Shown here piece after piece: positions 36,274 through 45,737 of a DNA stretch of 64,000 bases. The translations under genes and the position numbers were made by a program. The stretch comes from Marinomonas flavescens (GTDB lineage: Bacteria; Pseudomonadota; Gammaproteobacteria; Pseudomonadales; Marinomonadaceae), in NCBI RefSeq assembly GCF_004352835.1, contig NZ_SJSB01000012.1, positions 1-64,000 on the forward strand. The letters are read 5' to 3'. Each line of letters opens with the position of its first letter. The stretch's first letter is position 1. The notes beneath the pieces are model-generated. The model searched no databases and was not told the DNA's origin. It saw only the letters and a list, made by a program, of their open reading frames with translations.

Positions 36274-37607
36274 TGCGTAAGTATTTTGGTACAGATGGTA
36301 TTCGAGGTAAAGTAGGCAAAGCGCCGATTACACCTGAATTTATGTTGAAACTTGGCTGGGCTGCAGGTCAAGTATTTAAAGAGAATGATAAGAAAATCCT
36401 TATCGGTAAAGACACTCGTATTTCTGGCTATATGTTTGAATCTGCATTGGAGGCTGGCATTGTTGCTGCTGGTGCGGATGTTCGTTTGGTTGGTCCTATG
36501 CCTACGCCGGCGATTGCTTATTTAACACGAACTTTTCGTGCCAGTGCTGGGATTGTTATCAGTGCTTCTCATAATCCTTATACAGATAATGGTATCAAGT
36601 TTTTTTCTGCTGAAGGTGGAAAAATTTCTGATGAGATAGAAGAACGGATTGAGTACTTTCTAGAACAGCCAATGGAAGTGGTTGAGTCTAGTTTAATTGG
36701 TCGAGCTAGACGCATTGAAGATGCGGCTGGGCGATACATTGAATATTGTAAAGGCACTTTTCCGATTGGCCTTCAGCTTAGTGGCTTAAAAATTGTGGTT
36801 GATTGTGCGGATGGCGCAACATACCACGTTGCACCACGCGTATTTTCTGAGCTAGGCGCGGATGTTGTGGCTATTGGTATTAGTCCTGATGGGCTTAATA
36901 TTAATGAAGTGAGTGGCGCAACTAAGCCTGAGCTTCTGCGTGAAACTGTATTGGCTGAGAAAGCAGATATTGGTATTGCACTGGATGGTGATGGCGATCG
37001 ATTGATTTTGGTTGACCATAACGGTGTGGTTCGCGATGGTGATGATATTTTGTATGTTATCGCTAATCATTTAATGCAAACTGGCCGTTTCAGTGGTGGT
37101 GTTGTTGGCACCTTGATGAGTAACTTTGGTCTTGAATTGGCTTTTTCGGAAAGTGGCATAGGCTTTAGTCGGGCTGCTGTTGGCGATCGTTATGTTAATG
37201 AAAAGCTGGTTCAACATGGCTGGGTGTTAGGTGGGGAACCATCAGGGCACATTGTTTGTCGGTCTATCACGACAACAGGCGATGGTATTATTGCGGCACT
37301 GCAAGTGCTTAGAGCAATGATTGAAGAAGAGAAAACGCTTGAGCAGTTATTGAAGGGGTTGGTGAAGTTTCCTCAAAAACTGAAAAATATACGAGTAGAA
37401 AAGCGTTTTGTACCCACTGAAATTCCATCTTTGCAAAAAGCTGTTGCTGTTGCGAATGAGCGCTTAAATGGTCTAGGTCGAGTGCTGCTTAGGGCATCTG
37501 GCACTGAGCCTTTGATTCGAGTAATGGTTGAAGGGCGTGATGATGAAACAGTTGATGAGCTAATAGACTATTTGGTGGCGGAAGTGAATGCGGTCGTCTC
37601 TCAGTAG
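36273..37607 (+). CDS. glmM: Phosphoglucosamine mutase
   Basis: The 444-residue enzyme converts glucosamine-6-phosphate to glucosamine-1-phosphate for peptidoglycan and LPS. The N-terminus [15 protein letters not shown], the phosphoserine loop [15 protein letters not shown] (Ser ~99), the Mg-binding DGDGDR (~240) and the C-terminal phosphate loop [15 protein letters not shown] are all present. The start overlaps the folP stop (TAATG), so translation is coupled. A separate promoter follows for tpiA. Confidence 0.97.
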   Translation: MRKYFGTDGIRGKVGKAPITPEFMLKLGWAAGQVFKENDKKILIGKDTRISGYMFESALEAGIVAAGADVRLVGPMPTPAIAYLTRTFRASAGIVISASHNPYTDNGIKFFSAEGGKISDEIEERIEYFLEQPMEVVESSLIGRARRIEDAAGRYIEYCKGTFPIGLQLSGLKIVVDCADGATYHVAPRVFSELGADVVAIGISPDGLNINEVSGATKPELLRETVLAEKADIGIALDGDGDRLILVDHNGVVRDGDDILYVIANHLMQTGRFSGGVVGTLMSNFGLELAFSESGIGFSRAAVGDRYVNEKLVQHGWVLGGEPSGHIVCRSITTTGDGIIAALQVLRAMIEEEKTLEQLLKGLVKFPQKLKNIRVEKRFVPTEIPSLQKAVAVANERLNGLGRVLLRASGTEPLIRVMVEGRDDETVDELIDYLVAEVNAVVSQ

Positions 37608-37655
37608 TGTAGTTTGCTTATCTGTTGTGTTTTTTTCTATGGTAAAAATAAATGC

Positions 37656-37684
37656 TTGAAACAATGCGCTCCATTCCATAGAAT
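37656..37684 (+). promoter_or_regulatory. Sigma-70 promoter of tpiA-secG
   Basis: TTGAAA (37656-37661) and TAGAAT (37679-37684) are separated by 17 bp. The predicted start lies about 20 nt before the tpiA ATG. Confidence 0.65.
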
Positions 37685-37711
37685 GGGCGCCTCGAATTTA
37701 AGGGTTAGGTT

Positions 37712-38464
37712 ATGATTCGCCAAAAAATAGTTGCTGGTAACTGGAAGATGAATGGCTCAGCTGAGTCAATTAAAAATCTTGTAGACGGTCTACTTAAGGC
37801 AGATCAATCTAACTCAGAAATGGTTGTATTCCCTTCATTTCCTTATTTGCATTTATTTTCTACTTTGTGCGGGAATAGCGATTTAATCAAGCTTGCTGCG
37901 CAAAATGTCAGTGAAAAGGAAAGCGGTGCTTTTACTGGTGAAGTGTCTGCGGCTATGTTGCAGGATTTCGATGTTAAGTATGTACTAGTTGGGCACTCCG
38001 AACGTCGTTCCATTTATGGTGAAACGGACAGTATCGTAGCGTTAAAAGTGCAATCCTTGCTAAAGAAAAATTTTACTCCAATGCTTTGCATCGGCGAAAC
38101 ATTGGAAGAGCGTGAGTCTGGCCAGACATTGTCAATTTGCGAAAAGCAAATTCAGGCAGTTTTAGATTTGGTTGGTATCGAGGCGTTTAATAATATCGTA
38201 ATTGCTTATGAACCAGTATGGGCGATTGGAACAGGATTATCAGCGACACCGGAACAGGCGCAAGAAGTGCATTGTGGGATTAGGTCTTTTATAGCTAAGT
38301 CCTCAGAGTCTATTGCTCAGCGTGTTCAGATTTTATATGGCGGCAGTGTAAAAGCATCAACTAGCCATGCTTTGTTTGCTATGCCGGATATAGATGGTGC
38401 GTTGGTTGGTGGTGCATCGCTTGATGCAGAAGAATTTTTAGAAATAGTAAAAGCGGCAGGTTAA
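37712..38464 (+). CDS. tpiA: Triose-phosphate isomerase
   Basis: The 250-residue TIM-barrel enzyme interconverts dihydroxyacetone phosphate and glyceraldehyde-3-phosphate. It has the N-terminal GNWKMNG with catalytic Lys, the electrophile His in VLVGHSERR (~95), the catalytic Glu in VIAYEPVWAIGTGLSAT (~170), and the phosphate loops YGGSVKAS and GALVGGASL. It is 3 bp upstream of secG, the conserved tpiA-secG pair. Confidence 0.98.
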   Translation: MIRQKIVAGNWKMNGSAESIKNLVDGLLKADQSNSEMVVFPSFPYLHLFSTLCGNSDLIKLAAQNVSEKESGAFTGEVSAAMLQDFDVKYVLVGHSERRSIYGETDSIVALKVQSLLKKNFTPMLCIGETLEERESGQTLSICEKQIQAVLDLVGIEAFNNIVIAYEPVWAIGTGLSATPEQAQEVHCGIRSFIAKSSESIAQRVQILYGGSVKASTSHALFAMPDIDGALVGGASLDAEEFLEIVKAAG

Positions 38465-38467
38465 TTA

Positions 38468-38833
38468 ATGGAAGCACTTGTTTTAGTTTTGCATGTATTG
38501 GCTGCGGTTATCATTATCGCCCTAGTATTGTTGCAACAAGGTAAAGGTGCGGATGCTGGCGCCTCTTTTGGTGGCGGCGCTTCTCAAACCGTATTTGGTA
38601 GCCAAGGTAATAGTAGTTTCTTTGGTCGTATGACAGCTGTGTTTGCGTTAGTATTTTTCTTAACAAGTTTTGGCTTAGCTTATTTTGCTAGTGAAAAAGC
38701 AAAGGGCGTTTCAGGTGCACTTGACCTGGCTCCAGTAGCAGCTCAAGTTCATGATGCAGTTGATATGCCTAAATTAGGCGATGATACGAAAAAAACCTCA
38801 AATACTAATTCTGATTTACCAAGTACTAAATAG
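38468..38833 (+). CDS. secG: Preprotein translocase subunit SecG
   Basis: The 121-residue inner-membrane subunit of SecYEG has two membrane helices (~3-22 and ~53-74) joined by a cytoplasmic glycine-rich loop ([20 protein letters not shown]). It also has the [18 protein letters not shown] signature. It helps protein export. The polar C-terminal tail is typical. It is followed directly by tRNA-Leu and tRNA-fMet. Confidence 0.96.
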   Translation: MEALVLVLHVLAAVIIIALVLLQQGKGADAGASFGGGASQTVFGSQGNSSFFGRMTAVFALVFFLTSFGLAYFASEKAKGVSGALDLAPVAAQVHDAVDMPKLGDDTKKTSNTNSDLPSTK

Positions 38834-38857
38834 TAAATTAGAAAGTAGTGTGTTTAT

Positions 38858-38944
38858 GCCGATGTGGTGGAATTGGTAGACACGCCACCTTGAGGGGGTG
38901 GTGGCCTGTAGGCTGTGCCGGTTCGAGTCCGGCCATCGGTACCA
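38858..38944 (+). tRNA. tRNA-Leu (anticodon GAG)
   Basis: This 87-nt class II tRNA has acceptor GCCGATG/CATCGGT, the TGGTGGAATTGGTAGACACG D-arm, an anticodon loop with GAG, a long variable arm, T-loop TTCGAGT and encoded CCA. It lies 24 nt after secG and is probably cotranscribed, the same place as leuU in E. coli. Confidence 0.96.
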
Positions 38945-38947
38945 ATA

Positions 38948-38976
38948 TTGAGTTGATGCTATAATTCCTGTATAGT
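38948..38976 (+). promoter_or_regulatory. Sigma-70 promoter of tRNA-fMet
   Basis: TTGAGT (38948-38953) and TATAGT (38971-38976) are separated by 17 bp. The predicted start lies just before the tRNA 5' end at 38990. Confidence 0.65.
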
Positions 38977-38989
38977 GTCGTTAGTTTGT

Positions 38990-39066
<77 letters not shown>

Positions 39067-39151
39067 ATTTTTATTCAGTATTGTGTTTAGGAATAACAAA
39101 CCATTTACGGATGGTTGCTCTCTTAAGATCCTATTAAGTCGAGCGTTAAGG

Positions 39152-39171
39152 ACCCCTATATGGGGTTTTTT
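39152..39171 (+). terminator. Short terminator/attenuator before rimP
   Basis: ACCCC pairs with GGGGT around a 5-nt loop, followed by six T's. It lies between the initiator tRNA and rimP. The stem is short, so partial read-through into the rimP-nusA operon is likely. Confidence 0.6.
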
Positions 39172-39266
39172 GTTATCTGGACTGTGACTGGTTATAAATG
39201 GAAATGGGCCTCGAGCCCGTTTTTTGTTTCTGCATAATTAAGAATATACCGTTTCGGAGAGAGCGA

Positions 39267-39728
39267 TTGTCAGCGAAATATACGATTTTAGAAGAACTAA
39301 TCCGACCTGTCGTAGAAGGTTTGGGGTTTCAATTTTGGGGGATGGAGTATTTATCGCAGGGTAAAGATTCTGTGCTACGCATTTTTATCGAAACCGAAGC
39401 CGAGAAAGGGATAGATGTAGAGGATTGTGCTCAAGTCAGCCGACAAGTCAGCTCTATCCTAGACGTTGAGGACCCAATAACAGGGGAATATAACTTAGAA
39501 GTATCTTCACCTGGTTTAGATCGTCCCTTGTTTGATCTAATTCAATATCAGGCTTATGTCGGATCGATTGTTTCTCTGCGTTTGCGTGTCCCTTTTGATG
39601 GACGACGTAAATTTAAAGGACAGTTAATGGGTATCGAAAATGACGATATCGTTATCCGTGTTGACCAAGAAGAATACCTATTGCCAATCGACTTGATCGA
39701 AAAGGCAAATGTTGTTCCACAATTTTAA
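39267..39728 (+). CDS. rimP: Ribosome maturation factor RimP
   Basis: The 153-residue factor for 30S assembly has SAKYTILEELIRPVVEGLGFQFWGMEY at the start, then VLRIFIETE, GIDVEDCAQVSRQVSSILDVEDPI, and the signature YNLEVSSPGLDRPLF, followed by a C-terminal SH3-like barrel. The frame is open to 39198, but TTG 39267 is the family start point (MSAKYTILEEL) and has a GGAG element 7 nt upstream. It leads the rimP-nusA-infB-rbfA-truB operon. Confidence 0.95.
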   Translation: MSAKYTILEELIRPVVEGLGFQFWGMEYLSQGKDSVLRIFIETEAEKGIDVEDCAQVSRQVSSILDVEDPITGEYNLEVSSPGLDRPLFDLIQYQAYVGSIVSLRLRVPFDGRRKFKGQLMGIENDDIVIRVDQEEYLLPIDLIEKANVVPQF

Positions 39729-39756
39729 AAATTAACCTTGAAGAGAGGCTAAAAGG

Positions 39757-41247
39757 ATGAGCAAAGAGATTCTTTTGGTAGTAGAAGCAGTTTCCAACGA
39801 GAAAGACGTTCCGAAACAAGTTATTTTCGAAGCCGTTGAAATTGCTTTAGCTAGTGCTGCCAAACGTCGTTTTGAAGAAGACGCCGTTATTCGTGTTTCT
39901 ATTGATCAACGTACAGGTGATTATAAAACATACCGTCAATGGAATATTGTTGCTGATGAAGACTATTCAACACCGGCTTTAGAATTAACAATAGACGACT
40001 CTGAAGAGCAAAATCTTGGAGTTGGCATTGGTGAAATCTACGAAGAAGAAGTAGAGTCCGAAGAGTTTGGACGTATTGCTGCGCAAACAGCAAAACAAGT
40101 GATCGTGCAAAAAGTACGCGAAGCTGAGCGCGCTAAAGTCGTCGCTCGTTATGCTGAGAAAGTAGGCAAGCTTGTTCATGGTCAAGTGAAGAAAGTGACT
40201 CGTGAAAGTTTGATTATTGATCTTGGTGAAAATGCGGAAGCGGCGTTGCCAAAAGATCAGCTTATTTCGCGTGAAACTTTCCGTATGAATGATCGGGTTC
40301 GTGCATTATTACTTGAGATTCGCGAAGATAGTCGCGGCCCTCAATTGATTTTGTCGCGTAATTCACCAGCGTTCATGATTGAGTTGTTTCGATTAGAAGT
40401 GCCAGAAATTTCTGAAGAAATGATTGAAATTCGCGGCGCTGCTCGTGACCCAGGTCTACGTGCAAAAATTGCAGTAAAAACCAATGATCGCCGTATTGAT
40501 CCTATTGGTGCTTGTGTTGGTATGCGTGGCGCTCGAGTGCAAGCGGTATCAAATGAAATGAATGGAGAAAGAGTTGATATTGTTCTTTGGGATGATAATC
40601 CAGCTCAATTAGTCATCAATGCTATGTCACCTGCTGAAGTTGACTCTATTGTCATTGATGAAGATGCGCACTCTATGGATGTTGCTGTTAAAAGTGACAA
40701 TCTTGCGCAAGCCATTGGTCGAAATGGCCAAAATGTTCGTCTAGCGTCTACATTGACTGGTTGGTCTTTGAATGTGATGACCAGCGAAGATGCTGAGGCG
40801 AAACAGCAGGAAGAATCGCAGAAGTTGATCGACTTGTTTGTTGAAGGCTTGGAAATTGACGACGATTTGGCGATTCAAATGGTTGAAGAGGGATTTACTT
40901 CCTTAGAGGAAGTTGCGTACGTCCCAATGGAAGAAATGTTAGACATCGACGGATTTGATGAAGATTTAGTGAACGAACTGCGATCTCGAGCAAAAGAAGC
41001 CTTGTTAAACAAAGCGCTTCAAGCGCAAGAACAGTTGGATGGTGCTAAGCCAGCAGCTGACTTGTTGGAGATGGACGGTATGGATAACCATCTTGCTCTT
41101 GTGCTTGCGTCTAAAGGCGTGATCACAATGGAAGATCTTGCTGAGCAATCTGTTGATGAACTATTGGACATTGACGACATGACAGCAGAACGAGCAGGGA
41201 CTTTGATCTTAACCGCTCGAGCACCTTGGTTTGCTGAATCTGAATAA
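39757..41247 (+). CDS. nusA: Transcription termination/antitermination protein NusA
   Basis: The 496-residue RNA-polymerase-associated factor has the NusA N-terminal domain (1-~125), S1 domain ([21 protein letters not shown]), KH1/KH2 ([18 protein letters not shown] and [16 protein letters not shown]) and two C-terminal acidic helical repeats (~365-415 and ~440-490, each with a LLDIDxxDE/MT pattern). It modulates pausing, termination and antitermination. It is 28 bp after rimP and 26 bp before infB. Confidence 0.98.
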   Translation: MSKEILLVVEAVSNEKDVPKQVIFEAVEIALASAAKRRFEEDAVIRVSIDQRTGDYKTYRQWNIVADEDYSTPALELTIDDSEEQNLGVGIGEIYEEEVESEEFGRIAAQTAKQVIVQKVREAERAKVVARYAEKVGKLVHGQVKKVTRESLIIDLGENAEAALPKDQLISRETFRMNDRVRALLLEIREDSRGPQLILSRNSPAFMIELFRLEVPEISEEMIEIRGAARDPGLRAKIAVKTNDRRIDPIGACVGMRGARVQAVSNEMNGERVDIVLWDDNPAQLVINAMSPAEVDSIVIDEDAHSMDVAVKSDNLAQAIGRNGQNVRLASTLTGWSLNVMTSEDAEAKQQEESQKLIDLFVEGLEIDDDLAIQMVEEGFTSLEEVAYVPMEEMLDIDGFDEDLVNELRSRAKEALLNKALQAQEQLDGAKPAADLLEMDGMDNHLALVLASKGVITMEDLAEQSVDELLDIDDMTAERAGTLILTARAPWFAESE

Positions 41248-41273
41248 AATCTGAGTACATAAGGGGGAACTTA

Positions 41274-43838
41274 ATGACAGTTCAAACCGTAAAGATACTA
41301 TCCGAATTGGTGAAAACGCCAATCGATAAGCTACTAGCTCAGATGAAAGACGCTGGCCTTCCTCAAAAGAGTGAAAGTCAAGAAGTCTCTGATGTTGAAA
41401 AGCAAATACTGTTAAACTACTTAAAACGCCAACATGGTGACGAAGATGATGGGGCGCAGCGCATTACATTGCAGCGCAAAAAAACCAGCACTTTATCTCG
41501 TAATGACGGTGGTAAAGCAGTAAATGTTGCAGTTAAGAAAAAGCGTACTTATGTGAAACGCAGCGACGGCGATGAAGAGCTTCAGAAGCAACAAGAAGTT
41601 CTAGCGCAAAGTCAGGCGGCAGAGCAGGCGCGTATAGAGGCCGAAGAACAAGCTCGTCTCGAAGCTGAACGTAAACTTGAAGCAGAGAAGGCGGCAAAAG
41701 CTAACGCTGAAGCCGAAGAAAAAGCACGTCAGGAGGCTGTAAAAAATACACCTTCAAATGTTGATGTGCAAAACGATACGGAGCAGAAAAACTCCGGTAT
41801 AGGAGCGGCAGAACCCGTGGAAGCACCAAAACAGCCTAAAGTGACGAAAAAAACGTCTCAACCAGCGATGGATAATAAAAAATCGCCAGTTGCGCCTAAA
41901 GGTAAAAAAGGAGCACCTCGTCAAGAGGGTGAAAACAAACCTCGAGGCCGTAACGCCTCAGACAATAAGCGCTCACGTGTGAATGTGAATGGCGACGATG
42001 ACTATGCGCGTCGTGGCAAGCTTGGTCGTAAGGGGAAAAAACCTTCTAAACAAGAGCACGGTTTCCAACGACCGACAGTTGCTAAAATCCATGAAGTTGC
42101 TCTACCGGAAAGTATTACGGTTGCAGAGCTTGCTGAAAAAATGACAGTTAAAGCGGCTGAAGTGATCAAGGTTTTGTTTAAAATGGGCGCCATGGCGACT
42201 ATAAATCAAACTATTGACCGCGATACAGCAACATTGATCGTTGAAGAAATGGGTCACACCGTTAAGTACATCGATGAAAATGCCGTTGAAAACGACATGA
42301 TTGAAGCGATCGATTACGAAGGTGAAGCGATCAAACGTGCGCCAGTTGTAACGGTAATGGGTCACGTAGATCACGGTAAAACGTCTCTACTTGATTACAT
42401 TCGTACAACTCGTGTTGCGGCAGGCGAATCTGGTGGTATTACACAGCATATCGGTGCTTACCACGTTGAAACACCACATGGCATGATCAGTTTTCTAGAT
42501 ACACCTGGACACGCTGCATTTACTTCCATGCGTGCACGTGGTGCGAAATCTACGGATATCGTTATCCTAGTTTGTGCCGCTGACGATGGTGTTATGCCAC
42601 AAACTATTGAAGCGATTCAGCATGCTCGTGCTGCTAACGTTCCTATGGTTGTCGCTATGACTAAGATCGATAAAGAAGGCGTTGACATCGATCGTGTTAA
42701 GAACGAATTAGTTGCGCAAGAAGTGGTTCCTGAAGAATGGGGCGGTGACGTTCAATTTATCGGTGTATCTGCTAAGTCTGGTGAAGGTATTGAAGCGCTT
42801 TTAGAAGCGGTTCTATTACAAGCTGAAGTACTTGAATTAACAGCCGTACCTAGTTCTCCTGGTAAAGGTGTTGTGGTTGAGTCTCGTCTTGATCGCGGTC
42901 GCGGTTCTGTTGCTACTTTGTTGGTTCAGAACGGTACTTTACGCAAAGGCGATGTTGTTTTAGCTGGTCTACAAATGGGACGTGTTCGTGCCTTGTTGGA
43001 CGAAAATGGCGAAGCAATTGAAAGTGCGGGTCCTTCTATTCCTGTTGAAATATTGGGTCTAGACGGCACGCCAGAAGCCGGTGAAGAATTCATCGTTGTT
43101 GCGGATGAGCGTAAAGCGCGTGAAGTCGCTAACTTCCGTCAAGGCAAATACCGCGAAGTTCGCTTTGCTCGTCAGTATTCTGCGAAATTAGAGAACTTGT
43201 TCTCTGAAATGGGTAAAGACGAAGTTCGTACGCTTAACGTTGTGCTTAAAGCCGATGTGCGTGGTTCTTTGGAAGCCTTGATCAAGTCATTGACTGATTT
43301 GAATACAGATGAAGTGCAAGTAAACGTTGTTTCTAGCGGCGTTGGTGGTATTACTGAAACAGATGCAACATTAGCACTTGCTTCTGATGCGGTTATCTTT
43401 GGTTTCAACGTTCGTGCAGATACATCTGCTAAACAGTTCATTGAACGTGAAAGCATTGATCTTCGTTATTACAGCATTATCTATAATATTATCGATGATG
43501 TGAAATCAGCTTTGTCTGGCATGTTGTCTCCTGATCTTCGTGAAGATATCCAAGGTACTGCGGAAGTGCGTGATGTATTCCGCTCGCCTAAGTTCGGCTT
43601 GATTGCTGGCTGTATGGTTGTCGAAGGTACGGTATACCGTAACAAGCAAATTCGTGTATTGCGTGATGATGTTGTTATTTACGAAGGGGAACTTGAGTCT
43701 CTTCGCCGCTTCAAAGATGTGGTTAACGAAGTCAGCAAAGGCATGGAATGTGGTATCGGTGTGAAGAACTACAACGATGTTAAGGTAGGCGATAAAATCG
43801 AGGTTTTTGAAACCGTCGAAGTTGCGCGTACTCTTTAA
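41274..43838 (+). CDS. infB: Translation initiation factor IF-2
   Basis: The 854-residue GTPase positions initiator tRNA on the 30S subunit. It has an IF2 N-terminal subdomain (1-~50), a long Lys/Glu/Ala-rich coiled linker (~100-275), a second IF2_N fold ([20 protein letters not shown]) and a G domain ([32 protein letters not shown]). C1 and C2 domains follow, ending [25 protein letters not shown] before the ATG is a strong ribosome site. Shorter IF2 forms from internal starts, known in E. coli, cannot be judged here. Confidence 0.98.
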   Translation: MTVQTVKILSELVKTPIDKLLAQMKDAGLPQKSESQEVSDVEKQILLNYLKRQHGDEDDGAQRITLQRKKTSTLSRNDGGKAVNVAVKKKRTYVKRSDGDEELQKQQEVLAQSQAAEQARIEAEEQARLEAERKLEAEKAAKANAEAEEKARQEAVKNTPSNVDVQNDTEQKNSGIGAAEPVEAPKQPKVTKKTSQPAMDNKKSPVAPKGKKGAPRQEGENKPRGRNASDNKRSRVNVNGDDDYARRGKLGRKGKKPSKQEHGFQRPTVAKIHEVALPESITVAELAEKMTVKAAEVIKVLFKMGAMATINQTIDRDTATLIVEEMGHTVKYIDENAVENDMIEAIDYEGEAIKRAPVVTVMGHVDHGKTSLLDYIRTTRVAAGESGGITQHIGAYHVETPHGMISFLDTPGHAAFTSMRARGAKSTDIVILVCAADDGVMPQTIEAIQHARAANVPMVVAMTKIDKEGVDIDRVKNELVAQEVVPEEWGGDVQFIGVSAKSGEGIEALLEAVLLQAEVLELTAVPSSPGKGVVVESRLDRGRGSVATLLVQNGTLRKGDVVLAGLQMGRVRALLDENGEAIESAGPSIPVEILGLDGTPEAGEEFIVVADERKAREVANFRQGKYREVRFARQYSAKLENLFSEMGKDEVRTLNVVLKADVRGSLEALIKSLTDLNTDEVQVNVVSSGVGGITETDATLALASDAVIFGFNVRADTSAKQFIERESIDLRYYSIIYNIIDDVKSALSGMLSPDLREDIQGTAEVRDVFRSPKFGLIAGCMVVEGTVYRNKQIRVLRDDVVIYEGELESLRRFKDVVNEVSKGMECGIGVKNYNDVKVGDKIEVFETVEVARTL

Positions 43839-43850
43839 TAGGGCAAAATC

Positions 43851-44240
43851 ATGGCAGGCGAATTTAGTCGTACTAGTCGGATTGGTGACCAGCTCCAAAA
43901 GGAGCTGGCGTCCTTGATCCAGTTTGAAGTAAAAGACCCACGTTTAGGGTTGGTTACTATCAACGAAGTGCGTGTAGCCAAAGATTTGGGCTATGCGGAC
44001 ATTTATTACACTGTTTTGGGCAAAGACGATCAGCCAGAAGTATTGGCTGAAAATCAAGAAGCGCTAGACAGTGCAAAAGGTTTCTTACGAGGCCGTTTGG
44101 CAAAAGAAGTAAAACTTCGAGTGATGCCACATTTGCGCTTCCATTATGACCAGAGTGTGGTCAATGGTTCACGAATGTCTGCTCTGATTGACGAAGTAAT
44201 TCGTGATGATGAAGCAAAAAACGGTAACGAAAGCGAGTAA
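43851..44240 (+). CDS. rbfA: Ribosome-binding factor A
   Basis: This 129-residue KH-like protein is needed for 16S rRNA maturation and cold adaptation. The family pattern is present: TSRIGDQLQKELASLIQFEVKDPRLG, VTINEVRVAKDLGYADIYYT, FLRGRLAKEVKLRVMPHLRFHYD. It sits 12 bp after infB and directly abuts truB. Confidence 0.97.
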   Translation: MAGEFSRTSRIGDQLQKELASLIQFEVKDPRLGLVTINEVRVAKDLGYADIYYTVLGKDDQPEVLAENQEALDSAKGFLRGRLAKEVKLRVMPHLRFHYDQSVVNGSRMSALIDEVIRDDEAKNGNESE

Positions 44241-44249
44241 TTGGTCGGT

Positions 44250-45179
44250 ATGTCTAAAACAAAATGGCGTTCAGTAGACGGTATTGTACTACTGAACAAG
44301 CCCATCGGTTTAAGTTCAAATCAGGCGTTACAGCGAGTTCGTCGTTTGTACCGGGCAGCTAAAGCAGGCCATACAGGCGCTTTAGATCCATTGGCAACAG
44401 GAATGTTGCCTTTGTGTCTGGGAGAGGCGACGAAATTTTCGCAGTTCCTTTTAGACGCTAATAAGCGTTATCTAACCTGCATCCAGCTTGGCAAAAGAAC
44501 CACAACGGGAGATCGTGAAGGCGACGTGCTGACCGAGGAACCCATTCCGGATTTAACGGAAGAGGCGATTGAGTCTGTACTGGATCGTTTTCGTGGTGAC
44601 ATAGAACAAATTCCCCCAATGTATTCTGCGCTAAAGCACGAAGGCAAACCTTTGTATGAATATGCTCGCAAAGGCATTGTCATCGAACGCAAACGTAGGA
44701 AAGTGACTATTTCTGATCTGACTTTAGTGTCAAGAACGGAAGATTCGCTGACCTTGGATATTCAGTGTTCTAAAGGAACCTATATTAGAACGATTGGCGA
44801 AGACATTGGTGAAGCGTTAGGTTGCGGCGCGCACTTGAAGTCTTTGCATCGCATCTCAACGGCGGGATATTCCCCAGAAGGAATGTTAACCCTTGAAGAG
44901 TTTGAGGCGATTGCAGAGCAGGGTGAAGCCGCGCTTGATGCTTACTTAATGCCAATGGATTCGGCGGTTGAGTACTTAGAACGCATAGAACTACCTACCC
45001 TTGATACGAAGGATATGTTGTTCGGTCGTACTGTTTCTAGCCCTATCTCATTAGAGGAAGGCTGCTTGGTGAGACTCTACGATCAGGACAGTCAAGATTT
45101 CCTTGGATTGGGTAAAATCAAAGAGACAAATATTCGCCCACAGCGTCTATTAAATACCAGCGAGAGCGCGAATAAATAG
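44250..45179 (+). CDS. truB: tRNA pseudouridine-55 synthase TruB
   Basis: The 309-residue enzyme makes pseudouridine 55 in the T-loop of tRNAs. It has the GIVLLNKPIGLSSNQALQRVRR opening, the catalytic Asp in GHTGALDPLATGMLPLCLG (~46), the tRNA-contact IPPMYSALKHEGKPLYEYARKG, and the C-terminal TruB_C region. The ATG at 44250 is preferred; an in-frame TTG at 44241 directly abuts the rbfA stop. It is last in the operon before rpsO. Confidence 0.96.
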   Translation: MSKTKWRSVDGIVLLNKPIGLSSNQALQRVRRLYRAAKAGHTGALDPLATGMLPLCLGEATKFSQFLLDANKRYLTCIQLGKRTTTGDREGDVLTEEPIPDLTEEAIESVLDRFRGDIEQIPPMYSALKHEGKPLYEYARKGIVIERKRRKVTISDLTLVSRTEDSLTLDIQCSKGTYIRTIGEDIGEALGCGAHLKSLHRISTAGYSPEGMLTLEEFEAIAEQGEAALDAYLMPMDSAVEYLERIELPTLDTKDMLFGRTVSSPISLEEGCLVRLYDQDSQDFLGLGKIKETNIRPQRLLNTSESANK

Positions 45180-45287
45180 CAGTGAGTTCTGCTAAAAAGA
45201 GTGTTAAACTTGCTGGCTATAGGGTGACTGAAAATATGCTCGGCTTCCCTTTATTTTTTATAGCATATTAATTTGGAGTTATAGATT

Positions 45288-45557
45288 ATGGCATTAACTG
45301 CAGTATCAAAAGCAGCATTGGTTAAAGAGTTTCAAGTAGCGGAAGGCGACACTGGTTCTCCTGAAGTTCAAGTAGCATTGTTGACTAAGAACATCGAAGG
45401 TCTTCAAGGTCACTTTAAAACTCATATCCATGACCACCATTCTCGTCGCGGTCTAATTCGCATGGTAAACCAACGTCGTAAATTGTTGGATTACCTTAAG
45501 CGTAAAGACGCTGCACGTTACACTAGTTTGATCAAAAAACTAGGTCTGCGTCGCTAA
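45288..45557 (+). CDS. rpsO: 30S ribosomal protein S15
   Basis: The 89-residue primary 16S-binding protein is full-length and well conserved ([56 protein letters not shown]). The 108-nt gap after truB leaves room for its own promoter. A strong terminator follows, before the pnp leader. Confidence 0.98.
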   Translation: MALTAVSKAALVKEFQVAEGDTGSPEVQVALLTKNIEGLQGHFKTHIHDHHSRRGLIRMVNQRRKLLDYLKRKDAARYTSLIKKLGLRR

Positions 45558-45565
45558 GACTGAGG

Positions 45566-45597
45566 AAGGGCCATAAGTTATTATGGCCCTTTTTTTA
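45566..45597 (+). terminator. rpsO terminator
   Basis: A perfect 11-bp stem (AAGGGCCATAA / TTATGGCCCTT) with a GTTA loop and seven T's. As in E. coli, it probably separates most rpsO transcripts from pnp. Confidence 0.92.
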
Positions 45598-45601
45598 TTG
45601 G

Positions 45602-45707
45602 TCTCCCAAGGGACAGCCTGTACTTCATATGTATTTTTCTTGTTACGAGAAAACAAGACGACAAGAGTGCATATGAGTACTGGCTTTAAAAGAAGATCTT
45701 TGGGAGA
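45602..45707 (+). promoter_or_regulatory. Long pnp leader hairpin (RNase III / PNPase autoregulation type)
   Basis: The 106-nt leader can fold into one long interrupted stem. Outer arms are TCTCCCAA / TTGGGAGA, then AGCC / GGCT, then GTAC...CATATG / CATATG.GTAC, with an apical CTTGTT/AACAAG hairpin (45639-45657). It ends 30 nt before the pnp start. In E. coli a hairpin at this place is cut by RNase III so that PNPase can repress its own mRNA; the same role is inferred here from position and shape. Confidence 0.7.
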
Positions 45708-45737
45708 AAGTAATTTTTTTAATGAAAAGGAATACGT

